Positions 1 to 8,108 are shown, numbered from the stretch's first letter. The stretch: DNA of 22,015 nucleotides from DATHGT01 sp035317605 (GCA_035317605.1 DATHGT010000196.1:1-22015), one strand, 5' to 3'. Notes: generated by a model from the letters alone, not told the origin. Program-made: numbers and translations.

Positions 1-1346
1 TCGATGAACTCGTTGGGGCCGTGGGCGTTGGAGCCGGGGCCCATCACGCCGGTGACCAGGAACTGCGACTGGGGGAAGCGCTCGCCGAGCATGGCCATGA
101 ACGGGATCGAGCCGCCGAGGCCGTCGAACATCGCGGGCTTGCCGAAATAGGTGCTCGACGCGCGCTTGACCGAATCGCTGAGCCAGTCGGCCATGACGGG
201 CGCGTTCCAGCCGCCGCCCGGACGCTCGCTGGGCGTGAAGGTGACCGTGGCGCCGTAGGGCGGGTCGGCTTCCAGCATCTCCTTCATGCGCCGCGCGACG
301 AGCGGACCGTCGGCAGTCGGCGGCAGCCGCAGCGAGAGCTTCAGCGACGTCTGCGGCCGCAGCACGTTGCCGCCGTCGGCGACCGCCGGGATGCCGTCGG
401 CGCCGATCACCGCGAGCGCGGGGCGCCACGTGTTGTTGAGCAGCGCCTCCACCGGATCAGCCGTGACCGGATGCATGCCCGGCATGAACGGGTAGCGCCG
501 GATGACCTCGTCACCGAGCACGCCCGCCACCGCGCGCACTTCGGCCGCGCGCTCGGGAGGGATCGCGACGTGGCACTCGCGGATCAGGATCTCGCCGCTG
601 CGCTCGTCCTCGATCCGGCCGAGGAGATTGCGCAGGATGCGGAAGCTCGACGGCACGATCCCGCTGGCCGCGCCGGAGTGGACGCCCTCGCGCAGCACCT
701 CCACCGTGAGGGTGCCGCTCAGCACGCCGCGCAGCGAGGTCGTGGCCCAGAGGTGATCGTAGTCGCCGCAGCCTGAGTCGAGACACACCACGAGCCCAGG
801 ACGGATGCGATCGGCGAGCTTCTCCACGTACGCCGGCAGGTCGGGGCTGCCGCTCTCCTCGGAGCCTTCGATGAGCACCACGCAGCGCGCGTGGGGCACG
901 CCCTGGGCCTCGAGGGCCTCGATGGCGGTGAGCGCCGCGAAGGCCGCGTAGCCATCGTCGCCGGCACCCCGTCCGAACAAGCGATCGCCGCGGCGCACGG
1001 GGATCCACGGCCCGCCGTCGGCGGCCCAGCCGACCATCTCCGGCTGCTTGTCGCAGTGACCGTAGAGCAGCACGGTGTCGCCGCCCGCGCCCGGCGCTTC
1101 CATCAGGATGACGGGTGTGCGCCCTTCGATACGCACGACCTCGATCCGCAGTCCCTCGATCCTCCGCCCCCGCGCCCAGCCCGTGATCAGCTCGACCGCG
1201 CGGTCGATGTGCCCATGCTCGGCCCACTGCGCATCGAACATCGGCGACTTGGCCGGAATGCGGATGTACTCGGTGAGAGCGGGCACGATGTCCCGATCCC
1301 ACGCCTGTTGAACGAACGTGCGCGTGCGCTCGCTGTCGATCGTCAT
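1..1346 (-). CDS. M20 family metallopeptidase (dipeptidase-like), 3' end cut by window edge
   Basis: Reading the minus strand from ATG at 1346 gives 448 codons without a stop before the window ends. The M20 two-zinc hydrolase motifs appear in order: GHCDKQP (His97, Asp99), GRGAGDDGYAAF (bridging Asp130), GSEESGS (Glu163 general base, Glu164 ligand), CLDSG (Asp190), VHSG in the lid/dimer domain, and NAHGPNEF near the cut end (last zinc His). This is the order of M20 dipeptidases and carboxypeptidases that remove residues from peptides or N-acyl amino acids in the cytoplasm; there is no signal peptide. Nearly the whole ~460-residue family length is present, so only a few C-terminal residues are missing. 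It starts 25 bases after the Uma2 gene on the same strand and may be cotranscribed. No clear Shine-Dalgarno precedes the ATG. The substrate cannot be read from sequence. Confidence 0.9.
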   Translation of the reverse strand, partial: MTIDSERTRTFVQQAWDRDIVPALTEYIRIPAKSPMFDAQWAEHGHIDRAVELITGWARGRRIEGLRIEVVRIEGRTPVILMEAPGAGGDTVLLYGHCDKQPEMVGWAADGGPWIPVRRGDRLFGRGAGDDGYAAFAALTAIEALEAQGVPHARCVVLIEGSEESGSPDLPAYVEKLADRIRPGLVVCLDSGCGDYDHLWATTSLRGVLSGTLTVEVLREGVHSGAASGIVPSSFRILRNLLGRIEDERSGEILIRECHVAIPPERAAEVRAVAGVLGDEVIRRYPFMPGMHPVTADPVEALLNNTWRPALAVIGADGIPAVADGGNVLRPQTSLKLSLRLPPTADGPLVARRMKEMLEADPPYGATVTFTPSERPGGGWNAPVMADWLSDSVKRASSTYFGKPAMFDGLGGSIPFMAMLGERFPQSQFLVTGVMGPGSNAHGPNEFI

Positions 1347-1371
1347 GGCCCCAAGGATCGCACGAGTTGCG

Positions 1372-1935
1372 TCAGCCGAACAGATCGCGCGGCGTCAGCT
1401 TCACGTCCGGGAAGGCGGCCGGCGCGAAGGTCTCGCTGCCAGTGGGCAGGCGGACGCTGCGGTAGCGGAGCCGGCCGGGGTTGCGGTGGATCTCCAGCCG
1501 TTTCACGTCGATGTTGACCAGCCAGGACTCGGCCACGCCGGACCGCGCGTAGAGCGGCAGCTTCTTCTGGCGGTCGTAGTAGAGCGACGCGTCGGCCACC
1601 TCGACGAGCAGCCGAACGCTCGGCGGCTCCGGCAGGCCCCCGACGTAGAAGTCCGTGCGCGGCACTAGCAGCATGAGGTCGGGTAGCGGCTCGGACTGAT
1701 ACTGCGCCAGCAGGAGCGGGTTCTGCGTCCACACGAGGGCCCGGCGATCGAGGCGCGTCGCGAACAGGTGGGCGATCCGGGCCACCGTGCCCGCGTGCCG
1801 GGTGTGGATCGACCCCATCTCGACGATGTCGCCGTCGACCAGCTCGACCCGGTCGCCGGCCCCAAGAATCCCCGTGTGCCCCATCCGATGATACTGATCG
1901 AGCGAAAACCGTCGGCGCTTGGCTTGAACCGTCAT
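1372..1935 (-). CDS. Uma2 family (DUF820) PD-(D/E)XK nuclease-like protein
   Basis: This 187-residue protein has the Uma2 layout: an N-terminal MTVQAKRRRFSLDQYHRM segment, GDRVELVDGDIVEM, then PDLMLLVPR, LLVEVADASLYYDR, KKLPLYARSGVAESWLVNID and a C-terminal FPDVKLTPRDLFG. In this family the Asp of PDLMLL and the Glu of LLVEV sit in a restriction-endonuclease-like core, with the Lys of KKLPLYA nearby; all are present. Nuclease activity is predicted from the fold and rarely shown, and the biological role of Uma2 proteins is unsettled, although many multiply in genomes like mobile genes. The ATG at 1935 is fixed by a full-length Shine-Dalgarno sequence. It is followed 25 bases later by the M20 peptidase on the same strand. 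Confidence 0.9.
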   Translation of the reverse strand: MTVQAKRRRFSLDQYHRMGHTGILGAGDRVELVDGDIVEMGSIHTRHAGTVARIAHLFATRLDRRALVWTQNPLLLAQYQSEPLPDLMLLVPRTDFYVGGLPEPPSVRLLVEVADASLYYDRQKKLPLYARSGVAESWLVNIDVKRLEIHRNPGRLRYRSVRLPTGSETFAPAAFPDVKLTPRDLFG

Positions 1936-1937
1936 AG

Positions 1938-1946
1938 ATCACCTCC
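1938..1946 (-). promoter_or_regulatory. Full-length Shine-Dalgarno of the Uma2 gene
   Basis: On the minus strand GGAGGTGAT lies two bases before ATG at 1935. It is complementary to the whole anti-Shine-Dalgarno tail of 16S rRNA and settles the start over a longer open frame that runs upstream. Confidence 0.7.
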
Positions 1947-2088
1947 GCTGCCGACATCTCGCCGCACCTCCGCACCCGCGTCAATGCCCATAATTGGATA
2001 CACCAGAGCCAGTGATTCGACCGCCGCGGTCACGCCGCACTGCTCCTGAACACCCGATGAGTAGATGCCGCGCCAGAAAACGGTCGTC

Positions 2089-2238
2089 GCGGGCGGACGG
2101 AGGCGGGGTGGGGGCCGCTCAGCGATCCGTGGTGTACGCGTCCTCCGCGGACGCACGGTGAGGAGCGAGCGCGCACACCGAAGCCGTCACAGTCAGTCGG
2201 ATCGTCGAGCGGCCCCCACCCCGCGTCCGTCCGCCCGC
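2089..2238 (+). repeat. Palindromic intergenic element, copy A
   Basis: The left arm 2089-2120 and right arm 2207-2238 are complementary at 31 of 32 positions. Inside them come the mismatched triplets AGC (2121-2123) and GTC (2204-2206), then a 6-bp inner stem GATCCG (2124-2129) with CGGATC (2198-2203), and a 68-base loop. Loop ends and inner stem match the other four copies. The outer half of the arms differs from the other copies but remains self-complementary. The copy lies in the 329-base gap between two minus-strand genes, 27 bases after the stop-proximal end of the 175-residue gene. I see nothing else convincing in that gap (1947-2088). Confidence 0.9.
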
Positions 2239-2264
2239 GCCTCGCGCGACCGAACGAAGGAACG

Positions 2265-2792
2265 CTACTCCCGCTCCCCCTGCCCGACGAACCACGACGC
2301 CCGGTTGCTGAAGAGCACATTGAAGGTGGTGAGGCTGCCGTAGCAGCGGGTGATGTACCCCTGGAGCTCCAGCTTCTCCTCGGGCGAGAGCGAGGGATGG
2401 CTGTTGAGCTTCTGCTCGAGCACGCGGAGCTTGTCGCGGACGCCGATCAGCTTCTTGAGGAACATCTCGATCGGCACGTCCTTGGCTTGCGTCTCGTCCT
2501 TGCCGGGGACGAGCTTGAGGGTGCCGCCGACCCAGCGCTTGCCCAGCTCGAGATCCACGTCGAGCCAGCCGTGGTCGCCCAGCACCTCGCGCATCGCGTG
2601 GACGATGCGATCCAGCTCAGGATCGCCGGCGCTGCCGTCGGCGGTGAGGCCGTCGAACGTGAACGCGACCATCTTCACGTCGCCGCCCGCGAACAGCATC
2701 ACGTAGCGCTCCTGGTCGTACCCCACGACGCGCCCGCGCCCGAAATCCCGATGCTTGACGATCGTACCGAGTCCGAAGCTTGGATTCGCCAT
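2265..2792 (-). CDS. Uncharacterised protein with SH3/KOW-like N-terminus
   Basis: The product is 175 residues from ATG at 2792; an in-frame ATG four codons upstream (2804) is less likely because GGTGG sits 5 bases before 2792. Residues 5-45 (FGLGTIVKHRDFGRGRVVGY, then a strand-rich stretch ending VKMVAFTFDGL) resemble the small beta-barrel modules at UvrD C-termini or in CarD-like proteins, which bind nucleic acid or polymerase. The middle is mixed and rich in charged residues. The C-terminal third (PEEKLELQGYITRCYGSLTTFN) looks helical. No catalytic motif or membrane segment is visible. It is divergent from the acyl-CoA dehydrogenase operon, 61 bases apart, so the two share a promoter region. 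I do not recognise a named family for the full length. Confidence 0.75.
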   Translation of the reverse strand: MANPSFGLGTIVKHRDFGRGRVVGYDQERYVMLFAGGDVKMVAFTFDGLTADGSAGDPELDRIVHAMREVLGDHGWLDVDLELGKRWVGGTLKLVPGKDETQAKDVPIEMFLKKLIGVRDKLRVLEQKLNSHPSLSPEEKLELQGYITRCYGSLTTFNVLFSNRASWFVGQGERE

Positions 2793-2853
2793 GCGCGCCA
2801 CCATACCGCTGTCGCGCGGTCCGTGCTACAACGGCTGGGTCAAGGAGGGCGTG

Positions 2854-4086
2854 ATGGACTTCGAGGTCACGTACACCGAGGAGCAGCAGCGATTCCGGCG
2901 CGAGGTGAGAGCTTGGCTCGAGGCCAACGTGCCGCCGGGTGTCACGCGCACGCCGGTGGACGCGAAGGACAGCTGGGACCGCTATCAGGACCTGCGCGCG
3001 TTCGGGCGCAAGCTCGGCGACCGGGGTTGGCTCTATCCGCGGGCGCCGGAGCCGTACGGCGGCGGCGGGCTCGACGTCGACCACACGATCATCCTCGAGG
3101 AAGAAGTCGACCGCGTGGGCCTCTCGCTGCCGCCCTACTACGACAGCGGCGGGCGGCTCGGCTCGGCGACGATCCTGGTGTGGGGCACCGAGGAGCAGAA
3201 GCGCGCGCTGCTGCCGCCGATCTACAAGGGCGAGGTCCGCACGTGGCAGCTCCTCACCGAGCCCGGCGCCGGCTCCGACCTCGCGGGCGTGACCACCACG
3301 GCCATCCGCGACGGCGACGAGTACGTGATCAACGGCCAAAAGATCTTCGTGGGCAGCGACAACGGCGCCGATCGCATCTGGATGATCGCGGTGACCGATC
3401 CCGGCGGCAAGCGCCACGAGAATCTCTCGTGGTTCATGATCGACGCCAGCCTGCCCGGCATCACCGTGCAGCCGATGGAACTGCTCGGCACCGGCGGCGA
3501 GGGCGGGACCGATCCGGCGGTGAAGAACACCGTGTTCTTCGATCAGGTGCGGGTGCCCGCGTTCACGCTGGTCGGCGGCGAGAACAACGGCTGGAAGGCG
3601 GCGAGCACCCACCTCGAGCTGGAGCACGGCGCGGGCGGGCGCATCGGACGCATCCGCGTGTGGGACAAGCTGCTGCGCTACTGCCAGGAGACCAAGCGCG
3701 ACGGCATTCCCCTCGCCCAGCACCCGGACACGCGCGATCTGCTGGCGGATATCTACATCAAGACCGAAGTGCAGCGGCTGTTCGGGCTGCGCAACTTCTG
3801 GCTCACCTACGCCAAGCGTCCGCGATCGTACGAGGGGCCGCAGCTCTCGTACTGGCGCAAGACGACCGGGCTCTGGATGACCGGCGCGATCCTGGAGGCC
3901 GTCGGCTCCGCCGCGCTGACCACCGACGAGACGTGGGGCTCGCCCGAGGGATTCCTGGAATTGCAGCAGCGCAACGGGATCATCGCCGTGCATCCGGGCG
4001 GAACTTCCGACATCCAGCGCGTGAGCATGGCGCGTCGCATCGGCATCGGCCGACCCGCGCGCGAAGCCGTGGGGACGGTGCACTAA
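2854..4086 (+). CDS. Acyl-CoA dehydrogenase family protein (first of a pair)
   Basis: The product is 410 residues from ATG at 2854, preceded by AAGGAGG seven bases upstream; longer in-frame starts would run into the divergent gene. ACAD features in order: helical N-terminus (YTEEQQRFRREVRAWLEANV), the flavin/substrate motif WQLLTEPGAGSDLAG, the FAD-binding beta domain (DEYVINGQKIFVGS), and the C-terminal GGTSDIQRVSMARRIGIGR motif. These enzymes oxidise acyl-CoA at the alpha-beta bond with FAD and pass electrons to ETF. In medium-chain type enzymes the base is the Glu of a YEGTSQIQR-like motif; here that position is Gly382 (HPGGTSDIQR), so the base must come from elsewhere or from a partner subunit. 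It is followed after one base by the crotonase. Pairing with the second dehydrogenase at 5213 suggests a heteromeric enzyme as in steroid side-chain FadE pairs (inference). Confidence 0.92.
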   Translation: MDFEVTYTEEQQRFRREVRAWLEANVPPGVTRTPVDAKDSWDRYQDLRAFGRKLGDRGWLYPRAPEPYGGGGLDVDHTIILEEEVDRVGLSLPPYYDSGGRLGSATILVWGTEEQKRALLPPIYKGEVRTWQLLTEPGAGSDLAGVTTTAIRDGDEYVINGQKIFVGSDNGADRIWMIAVTDPGGKRHENLSWFMIDASLPGITVQPMELLGTGGEGGTDPAVKNTVFFDQVRVPAFTLVGGENNGWKAASTHLELEHGAGGRIGRIRVWDKLLRYCQETKRDGIPLAQHPDTRDLLADIYIKTEVQRLFGLRNFWLTYAKRPRSYEGPQLSYWRKTTGLWMTGAILEAVGSAALTTDETWGSPEGFLELQQRNGIIAVHPGGTSDIQRVSMARRIGIGRPAREAVGTVH

Positions 4087-4087
4087 A

Positions 4088-4876
4088 ATGCCTGTTCAAT
4101 ACGAGAAGCGCGATCATATCGGGGTCGTGACGCTGAGCCGGCCGCAGGCGCGCAACGCTTGGGGGCCGGACTTCAACGAGGGACTCGCTCGTCACTTCGC
4201 GGCCATGGAGGACGACGACGACATCCGCGTCGCCATCCTCACCGGCGACGAGAGCGGCGGCGCGTTCTCCGCCGGCGCGAACTTGAAAGATCCGAAGACC
4301 CACACGCAGGCGTCCGCGGCGGCCTTCATCAAGAGCATTCCCAAGCGTCGCGAGCGCGCGTTCGAGGTCCTCGGCAACTTTCCCAAGCCGATCGTGGGCG
4401 CGGTCAACGGCTTCGCGGTCGGCATCGGCTGCATCGTCACGTTCTGCTGCGACCTGCTGGTCGCGTCCGAGAAGGCGGAGTGGCGGCTGCCCCAGGTCGC
4501 GCTCGGCATCCTGCCCGCGTACGGCGGCTCCACGCGCCTGGCCCGCTGGGTGGGGCGCGGTCACGCGATGCGGCTGGCCCTCGGCTTTCCGCTGCCCGCG
4601 GAGGAGGCCTATCGCATCGGCCTGGCGCAATGGGTGGTCCCCCCCGCCAAGCTGATGGACAAGGCGCTCGAAGTGGCCGCGCATCTCGCCTCGCTGCCGC
4701 CGCTGGCCGCGCAGCTCACGAAGGAGTCGCTGCTGCGCGGTCTCGACATCCCGAACCTGTCCGACGCCTCGCTGGTCGATCTCTACCGCTTCTCCGCCCT
4801 CGAGCTGACCGAAGACAAGGCGGAGGGGCACCAGGCCTGGCGCGAGAAGCGCAAGCCCGTCTTCCGAGGGAGATAG
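4088..4876 (+). CDS. Crotonase-superfamily protein, atypical active site
   Basis: The product is 262 residues with the crotonase fold. The oxyanion-hole segments FSAGANLKD (60-68) and NGFAVGIGC (107-115) are present, as is LGILPAYGGSTRLAR. Aligned without gaps to mitochondrial enoyl-CoA hydratase over GGGCELAMMCD...QPE, both catalytic glutamates (E144 and E164 in rat numbering) are replaced, by Ile116 and Gln136. The CoA-binding fold is therefore kept but ordinary hydration of 2-enoyl-CoA is unlikely. Other crotonases (isomerases, hydrolases, decarboxylases, dehalogenases) use different residues, so an alternative CoA reaction is expected. It starts one base after the dehydrogenase stop and ends two bases before the AhpD-like gene, in one operon. 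Confidence 0.9.
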   Translation: MPVQYEKRDHIGVVTLSRPQARNAWGPDFNEGLARHFAAMEDDDDIRVAILTGDESGGAFSAGANLKDPKTHTQASAAAFIKSIPKRRERAFEVLGNFPKPIVGAVNGFAVGIGCIVTFCCDLLVASEKAEWRLPQVALGILPAYGGSTRLARWVGRGHAMRLALGFPLPAEEAYRIGLAQWVVPPAKLMDKALEVAAHLASLPPLAAQLTKESLLRGLDIPNLSDASLVDLYRFSALELTEDKAEGHQAWREKRKPVFRGR

Positions 4877-4878
4877 TC

Positions 4879-5208
4879 ATGGACTTTCACGGTGTCGAGG
4901 TCGGCAAGCAGTTCAAGCGCATGCGCGAGCTAGTCCCCGAGGCGTATCGCTCGTTCCTCGAGTTCGATCAGAAGGCGTTCAAGGACGGCGCGATCTCGTC
5001 CAAGAACAAGGAGCTGATCGCGCTCGGCATCGCGCAGATCACCCAGTGCCCCTGGTGTGTCCAGGCCCATACGAAGAAGGCGTCCGTGGCCGGCGCCTCC
5101 GACGAGGAGATCGCCGAGACCACGTTCGTCGCGATGGCCATGGCCGCGGGCGCGGCGTGGAGTCACGGGGGCCTGGCGCTCCAGTGCCTGCAGGAGCACA
5201 AGGGCTGA
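4879..5208 (+). CDS. Carboxymuconolactone decarboxylase / AhpD-like protein
   Basis: The product is 109 residues from ATG at 4879, with GAGGGAG upstream. It is an all-helical AhpD-fold protein with the family signature CPWCVQAHTKKA: Cys57 and Cys60 form the CxxC pair and His64 completes the proton-relay-type motif. This CxxC form is typical of AhpD-like alkylhydroperoxidase or thiol-oxidoreductase members rather than true gamma-carboxymuconolactone decarboxylase, whose catalysis does not depend on it. Its length fits a single-domain member. It sits in the acyl-CoA operon, two bases after the crotonase and five bases before the second dehydrogenase, so it may protect or redox-tune the flavoenzymes (inference). 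Confidence 0.9.
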   Translation: MDFHGVEVGKQFKRMRELVPEAYRSFLEFDQKAFKDGAISSKNKELIALGIAQITQCPWCVQAHTKKASVAGASDEEIAETTFVAMAMAAGAAWSHGGLALQCLQEHKG

Positions 5209-5212
5209 GGGC

Positions 5213-6331
5213 ATGGACCTCTCGCTGACCGAACCCCAGGAGATGCTCCGGTCCGCGGCGCGGAGCTTCGTGGAGCGCGAAGCCCCGCGTCACGCGATCG
5301 TGGCGATGCAGCGCGCGGAGTCGAGCCTGGTGCCGGATCTCTGGCAGAAGGCCAGCGAGCTGGGCTGGCTCGGTGTGCTCATCCCTGAACGTCACGGCGG
5401 CGGCGAGAGCAGCCTCACCGACGCGGCCGTCTTGTACGAGGAGCTGGGGCGCGGTCCGCTGCCGGGACCGTTCTTCAGCTCGGGCGTGCTGGGCGCTCTC
5501 ACGGTCATGGAGGCGGGAAGCGACGCGCAGCAGGGCGCGCTGCTCCCCCGCGTCGCCCGCGGCGAGGCGGTGCTCGCGGTCGCCGTCACCGAGCCCAACG
5601 CGTCGTGGGGCGCTCAGGGTGTGACCATCGCTCCTCAACGTCTCGATGGCCGCTACCGGGTCGACGGCACCAAGGTGTTCGTCAGCGACGCCACCTCCGC
5701 GACCGACGTGGTGGTGGCGGTGCGCACCGGCAACGCTCCCGGCGACGTGAGCCTGCTGCTCGTCGACGCCGACGCGCCGGGTGTCCGCGTTCGGAGACTG
5801 CCGGGATTTCTCTCCTGGCAGTGCGAGGTCACGCTCGACGGCGCCGAGGCGCGATTGCTCGGCGAGCGCGAGAACCAGGGCTGGGCCGCGCTCGAACGCG
5901 CGCTGCTTCGCGCGTGGCCGATCCTCTGTTCGTACATGGTCGGCGGATGTCAGGCGGTGTTCGACATGTCGGTCACGCACAGTCAGGTGCGCGTTCAGTT
6001 CGGAGTGCCGATCGGCAAGCTGCAGCGCGTGCAGGATCACGTCATCAAGCTCGTGAACCACCTCGACGCCGCGCGCTGGACGACGGCCGAGGCGCTGTGG
6101 AAGCTCGACACCGGGCGCGCCGACGCGGCGGCGGCGGTGCACATGGCCAAGGCCGTGAGCAGCGAAGCCTACCTCGAGGCCTGCAATGCGGCTCACGAAG
6201 TGCACGCGGGGCAGGGCAGTCTCATCGAGTACGGTCTCGCGGCCCACACTCAGATGTCGCGAACGCTGTTCGCTTACCTCGGGGATCCTCGCTGGCACAA
6301 GCGGCGGATGACCGACGCGTTGTCGTGGTGA
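5213..6331 (+). CDS. Acyl-CoA dehydrogenase family protein (second of a pair)
   Basis: The product is 372 residues from ATG at 5213, with GAGG overlapping the previous stop codon. The N-terminus MDLSLTEPQEMLRSAARSFV and the motifs LGWLGVLIPERHGG, YEELGRG, VAVTEPNASWG, YRVDGTKVFV and the helical C-terminal domain (QFGVPIGKLQRVQDHVIKLV, then HEVHAGQGSLIEYGLAAHTQ) are those of the shorter acyl-CoA dehydrogenases often encoded beside a larger one. No EGT-type catalytic Glu is visible near the C-terminus, as is usual for the non-catalytic or alternative-base subunit of alpha2beta2 dehydrogenases. Together with the gene at 2854 it probably forms one FAD enzyme acting on a bulky or branched acyl-CoA; this is inference from pairing. 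The stop is followed within five bases by palindromic element B. Confidence 0.92.
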   Translation: MDLSLTEPQEMLRSAARSFVEREAPRHAIVAMQRAESSLVPDLWQKASELGWLGVLIPERHGGGESSLTDAAVLYEELGRGPLPGPFFSSGVLGALTVMEAGSDAQQGALLPRVARGEAVLAVAVTEPNASWGAQGVTIAPQRLDGRYRVDGTKVFVSDATSATDVVVAVRTGNAPGDVSLLLVDADAPGVRVRRLPGFLSWQCEVTLDGAEARLLGERENQGWAALERALLRAWPILCSYMVGGCQAVFDMSVTHSQVRVQFGVPIGKLQRVQDHVIKLVNHLDAARWTTAEALWKLDTGRADAAAAVHMAKAVSSEAYLEACNAAHEVHAGQGSLIEYGLAAHTQMSRTLFAYLGDPRWHKRRMTDALSW

Positions 6332-6335
6332 AACG

Positions 6336-6485
6336 CCGCGGGGCGAGGGGGGGTGGGGGGAGCGGTCGACGATCCGACTGACCAGCTGACGCAGCGTTCG
6401 TCGCTGGCTCATTCACTCGTGGGCGAGCCGGTGATCGCGTACCACACGGATCGCTGACGGCTCCCCCACCCCCCTCGCCCCGCGG
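6336..6485 (-). repeat. Palindromic intergenic element, copy B (reverse core)
   Basis: The left arm is 6336-6367 and the right arm 6456-6485; the poly-G runs differ by two bases and there is one internal mismatch. Inner triplets GAC/GCT, inner stem GATCCG (6371-6376) with CGGATC (6447-6452), and a 70-base loop. Its core is the reverse complement of copies A, D and E. It fills the space between two convergent genes (dehydrogenase stop 6331, phosphatase stop 6500), a place where a bidirectional terminator would be expected. Confidence 0.9.
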
Positions 6486-6499
6486 CTGTCGGCGGTCAG

Positions 6500-7054
6500 T
6501 CAGTCGACGAAGAGCTGGCTGACGACGGTGTGGGTGCCGTCGGGGTTGCGGCGGAGGACCACGAAGGCGCCCATGGCGACGTTCAAGCCCGTCAGGTCGC
6601 TGACTACGCTGCCGTGAGTGACCAGGACCAGTGGGGGGCCGTCGTGGTGGGCGTCGATGGCTTTTTTGATTTCGGTGAGTTGGCGGCGGCGGAGGTCTTG
6701 GTTGTTGAGCGCTCCCTGGAGGACCATCCAGGGGTCGGCTTTGCCGAAAGCCAGGCGGGCGGTGTCGAGGCAGCGGCAGCGCGGGCTCGATCGCACGGCG
6801 CCGACGGTGATGCCGTGGGAGCGGAACGCTTCGCCGATGCGGCGGGCCTGGGCGCGGCCGTTTTCGTCGAGGTTGCGCTGGGTCGTGCAGTCGTCGAGCT
6901 TGGAATCGGGAGGATCGAACCCGCCGGGCGCGTAGCTGTGGCGCAGGATCACGACCGTACCCGGCGCGCGCAGCGCTTCCCAGATCGCGTCGGACGCGGC
7001 CGCGCCTGACGCGAGGGATACGCACAGCAGCAATGCCGCCACCGACACTCGCAT
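6500..7054 (-). CDS. Secreted histidine phosphatase superfamily protein
   Basis: The product is 184 residues. Residues 1-20 (MRVSVAALLLCVSLASGAAA) form a signal peptide with a cleavable AAA-S site, so the mature protein is periplasmic or extracellular. The phosphatase core follows: VILRHSYAPGG carries the phosphate-binding Arg and phospho-acceptor His, here RHS rather than the usual RHG. Then come DCTTQRNLDENGRAQARRIG, a second Arg region (SSPRCRCLDTARLAFG) and LVTHGSVVSDLTG with the second catalytic His. The four-residue RH/R/H pocket therefore looks intact. The short form without a helical cap insertion suggests a small-molecule or general phosphatase; the substrate is unknown. It is divergent from the LLM oxidoreductase (52 bases) and convergent with the acyl-CoA operon. 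The Shine-Dalgarno site is weak. Confidence 0.88.
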   Translation of the reverse strand: MRVSVAALLLCVSLASGAAASDAIWEALRAPGTVVILRHSYAPGGFDPPDSKLDDCTTQRNLDENGRAQARRIGEAFRSHGITVGAVRSSPRCRCLDTARLAFGKADPWMVLQGALNNQDLRRRQLTEIKKAIDAHHDGPPLVLVTHGSVVSDLTGLNVAMGAFVVLRRNPDGTHTVVSQLFVD

Positions 7055-7106
7055 TGCGTCGTTCCGCGTTCTAGTTTAGTCCTCTTCCCAGGAGGCTTCG
7101 AACGAG

Positions 7107-8108
7107 ATGAAGGTCGGCGTGCAGGTAGGTCAGGTCGTCGCGCGGGGATACGACCTCCAGCGGCAGTGGCGGGAGCAGCTCGAGCAGTTCCGCGCGTGTC
7201 GCGACGCCGGGTTCGACTTCGTCTCGTGGGGACATCACTGGCTCATCGATCCGTTCCAGCACTTCCAGCCGATCCCGGTGCTCGCGCGCTTCGCGGCCGA
7301 GGCCGGCGCCATGGATCTCGTGACCGGCGTGCTGCTCACGCCACTCTTGAACCCCGTGCAGGTGGCGGAGGACGTGGCCACGCTCGACCACATCTGTGCG
7401 GGACGGCTCATCTTCGGCATCGGGCTCGGCTACCGCGCCGAGGAGTTCGAGGCGGCGGGAGGAAAGATGTCCGAGCGGGTGCCACGCTTCGAAGAGGGCC
7501 TGGCCCTCATGAAGCGTCTCTGGACCGACGACGAGGTCACGCATCACGGCCGCTTCTATCGCGTGACCGGGGCGCGGCCGACCGCGCGGACGTGTCAGCG
7601 GCCGTATCCGCGGATCTGGATCGCGGGGATGGCCGAGCCCGCCTATCGTCGGGCCGGACGCCTGGGGCATCCGTTCTACGCTCTCGGGACGCTCTCCGAC
7701 GCCGAGCTGCGGCAGGCACTGGCGGTGTGGCGCGACGCGCTCGCTGAGCACGGGCACGCGGTGCCGTCAGAGATTCCCGTGCACCGCGAGTTCTACGTCG
7801 CGCCGACCCGCGAGCAGGCGCGGACGAAAGCGCGTCCCGCCGTCGAGGCCAAGTACCGCGGCTACGCCCAGCATGGCCTGCCCAGCGTCGCCGCCTCGCT
7901 CGCGACGGGCGGGGTCGACGGTCTCATGAACGATCCGTTCGTGATCGGCAGCCCGGGCGAGTGTCTCGAGAAACTCGCGCGGCTCCACGAGCTGGGCTTC
8001 ACTCATCTCGCGCTGCGGCTCTTCTGGCCGGACATGACCCAGGGCGAAGCGCTCCAGATGATCGACCTCGTCGCGACCAGGCTCCTTCCCGCGCTGCGCA
8101 AGCTCTGA
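7107..8108 (+). CDS. LLM class flavin-dependent oxidoreductase
   Basis: The product is 333 residues, with AGGAGG about 11 bases before ATG at 7107. It shows the luciferase-like TIM-barrel pattern: MKVGVQVGQV strand 1, a WGHHWLIDPFQHFQPI loop, TGVLLTPLLNPVQVAEDVATLDHICAGRLIFGIGLGYRAEEFEAAG (the strongly conserved LDHxxxGRxxxGxGxGxxxxEF block), RFEEGLALMKRLWTDDEVTHHGRFY, then YPRIWIAG and the C-terminal IGSPGECLEKLARLHELG. Such enzymes use FMN or F420 for oxygenation or hydride transfer. Sequence alone does not tell the cofactor or substrate. It is a single gene divergent from the phosphatase. Confidence 0.93.
   Translation: MKVGVQVGQVVARGYDLQRQWREQLEQFRACRDAGFDFVSWGHHWLIDPFQHFQPIPVLARFAAEAGAMDLVTGVLLTPLLNPVQVAEDVATLDHICAGRLIFGIGLGYRAEEFEAAGGKMSERVPRFEEGLALMKRLWTDDEVTHHGRFYRVTGARPTARTCQRPYPRIWIAGMAEPAYRRAGRLGHPFYALGTLSDAELRQALAVWRDALAEHGHAVPSEIPVHREFYVAPTREQARTKARPAVEAKYRGYAQHGLPSVAASLATGGVDGLMNDPFVIGSPGECLEKLARLHELGFTHLALRLFWPDMTQGEALQMIDLVATRLLPALRKL

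Noticed and set aside
2397..4130. Long open frames opposite or out of phase with the acyl-CoA dehydrogenase genes, up to 577 codons.
   Set aside because: They are Arg/Ala/His-rich products of GC-rich third positions, show no family motifs, and overlap genes with complete active-site motifs and Shine-Dalgarno sites.
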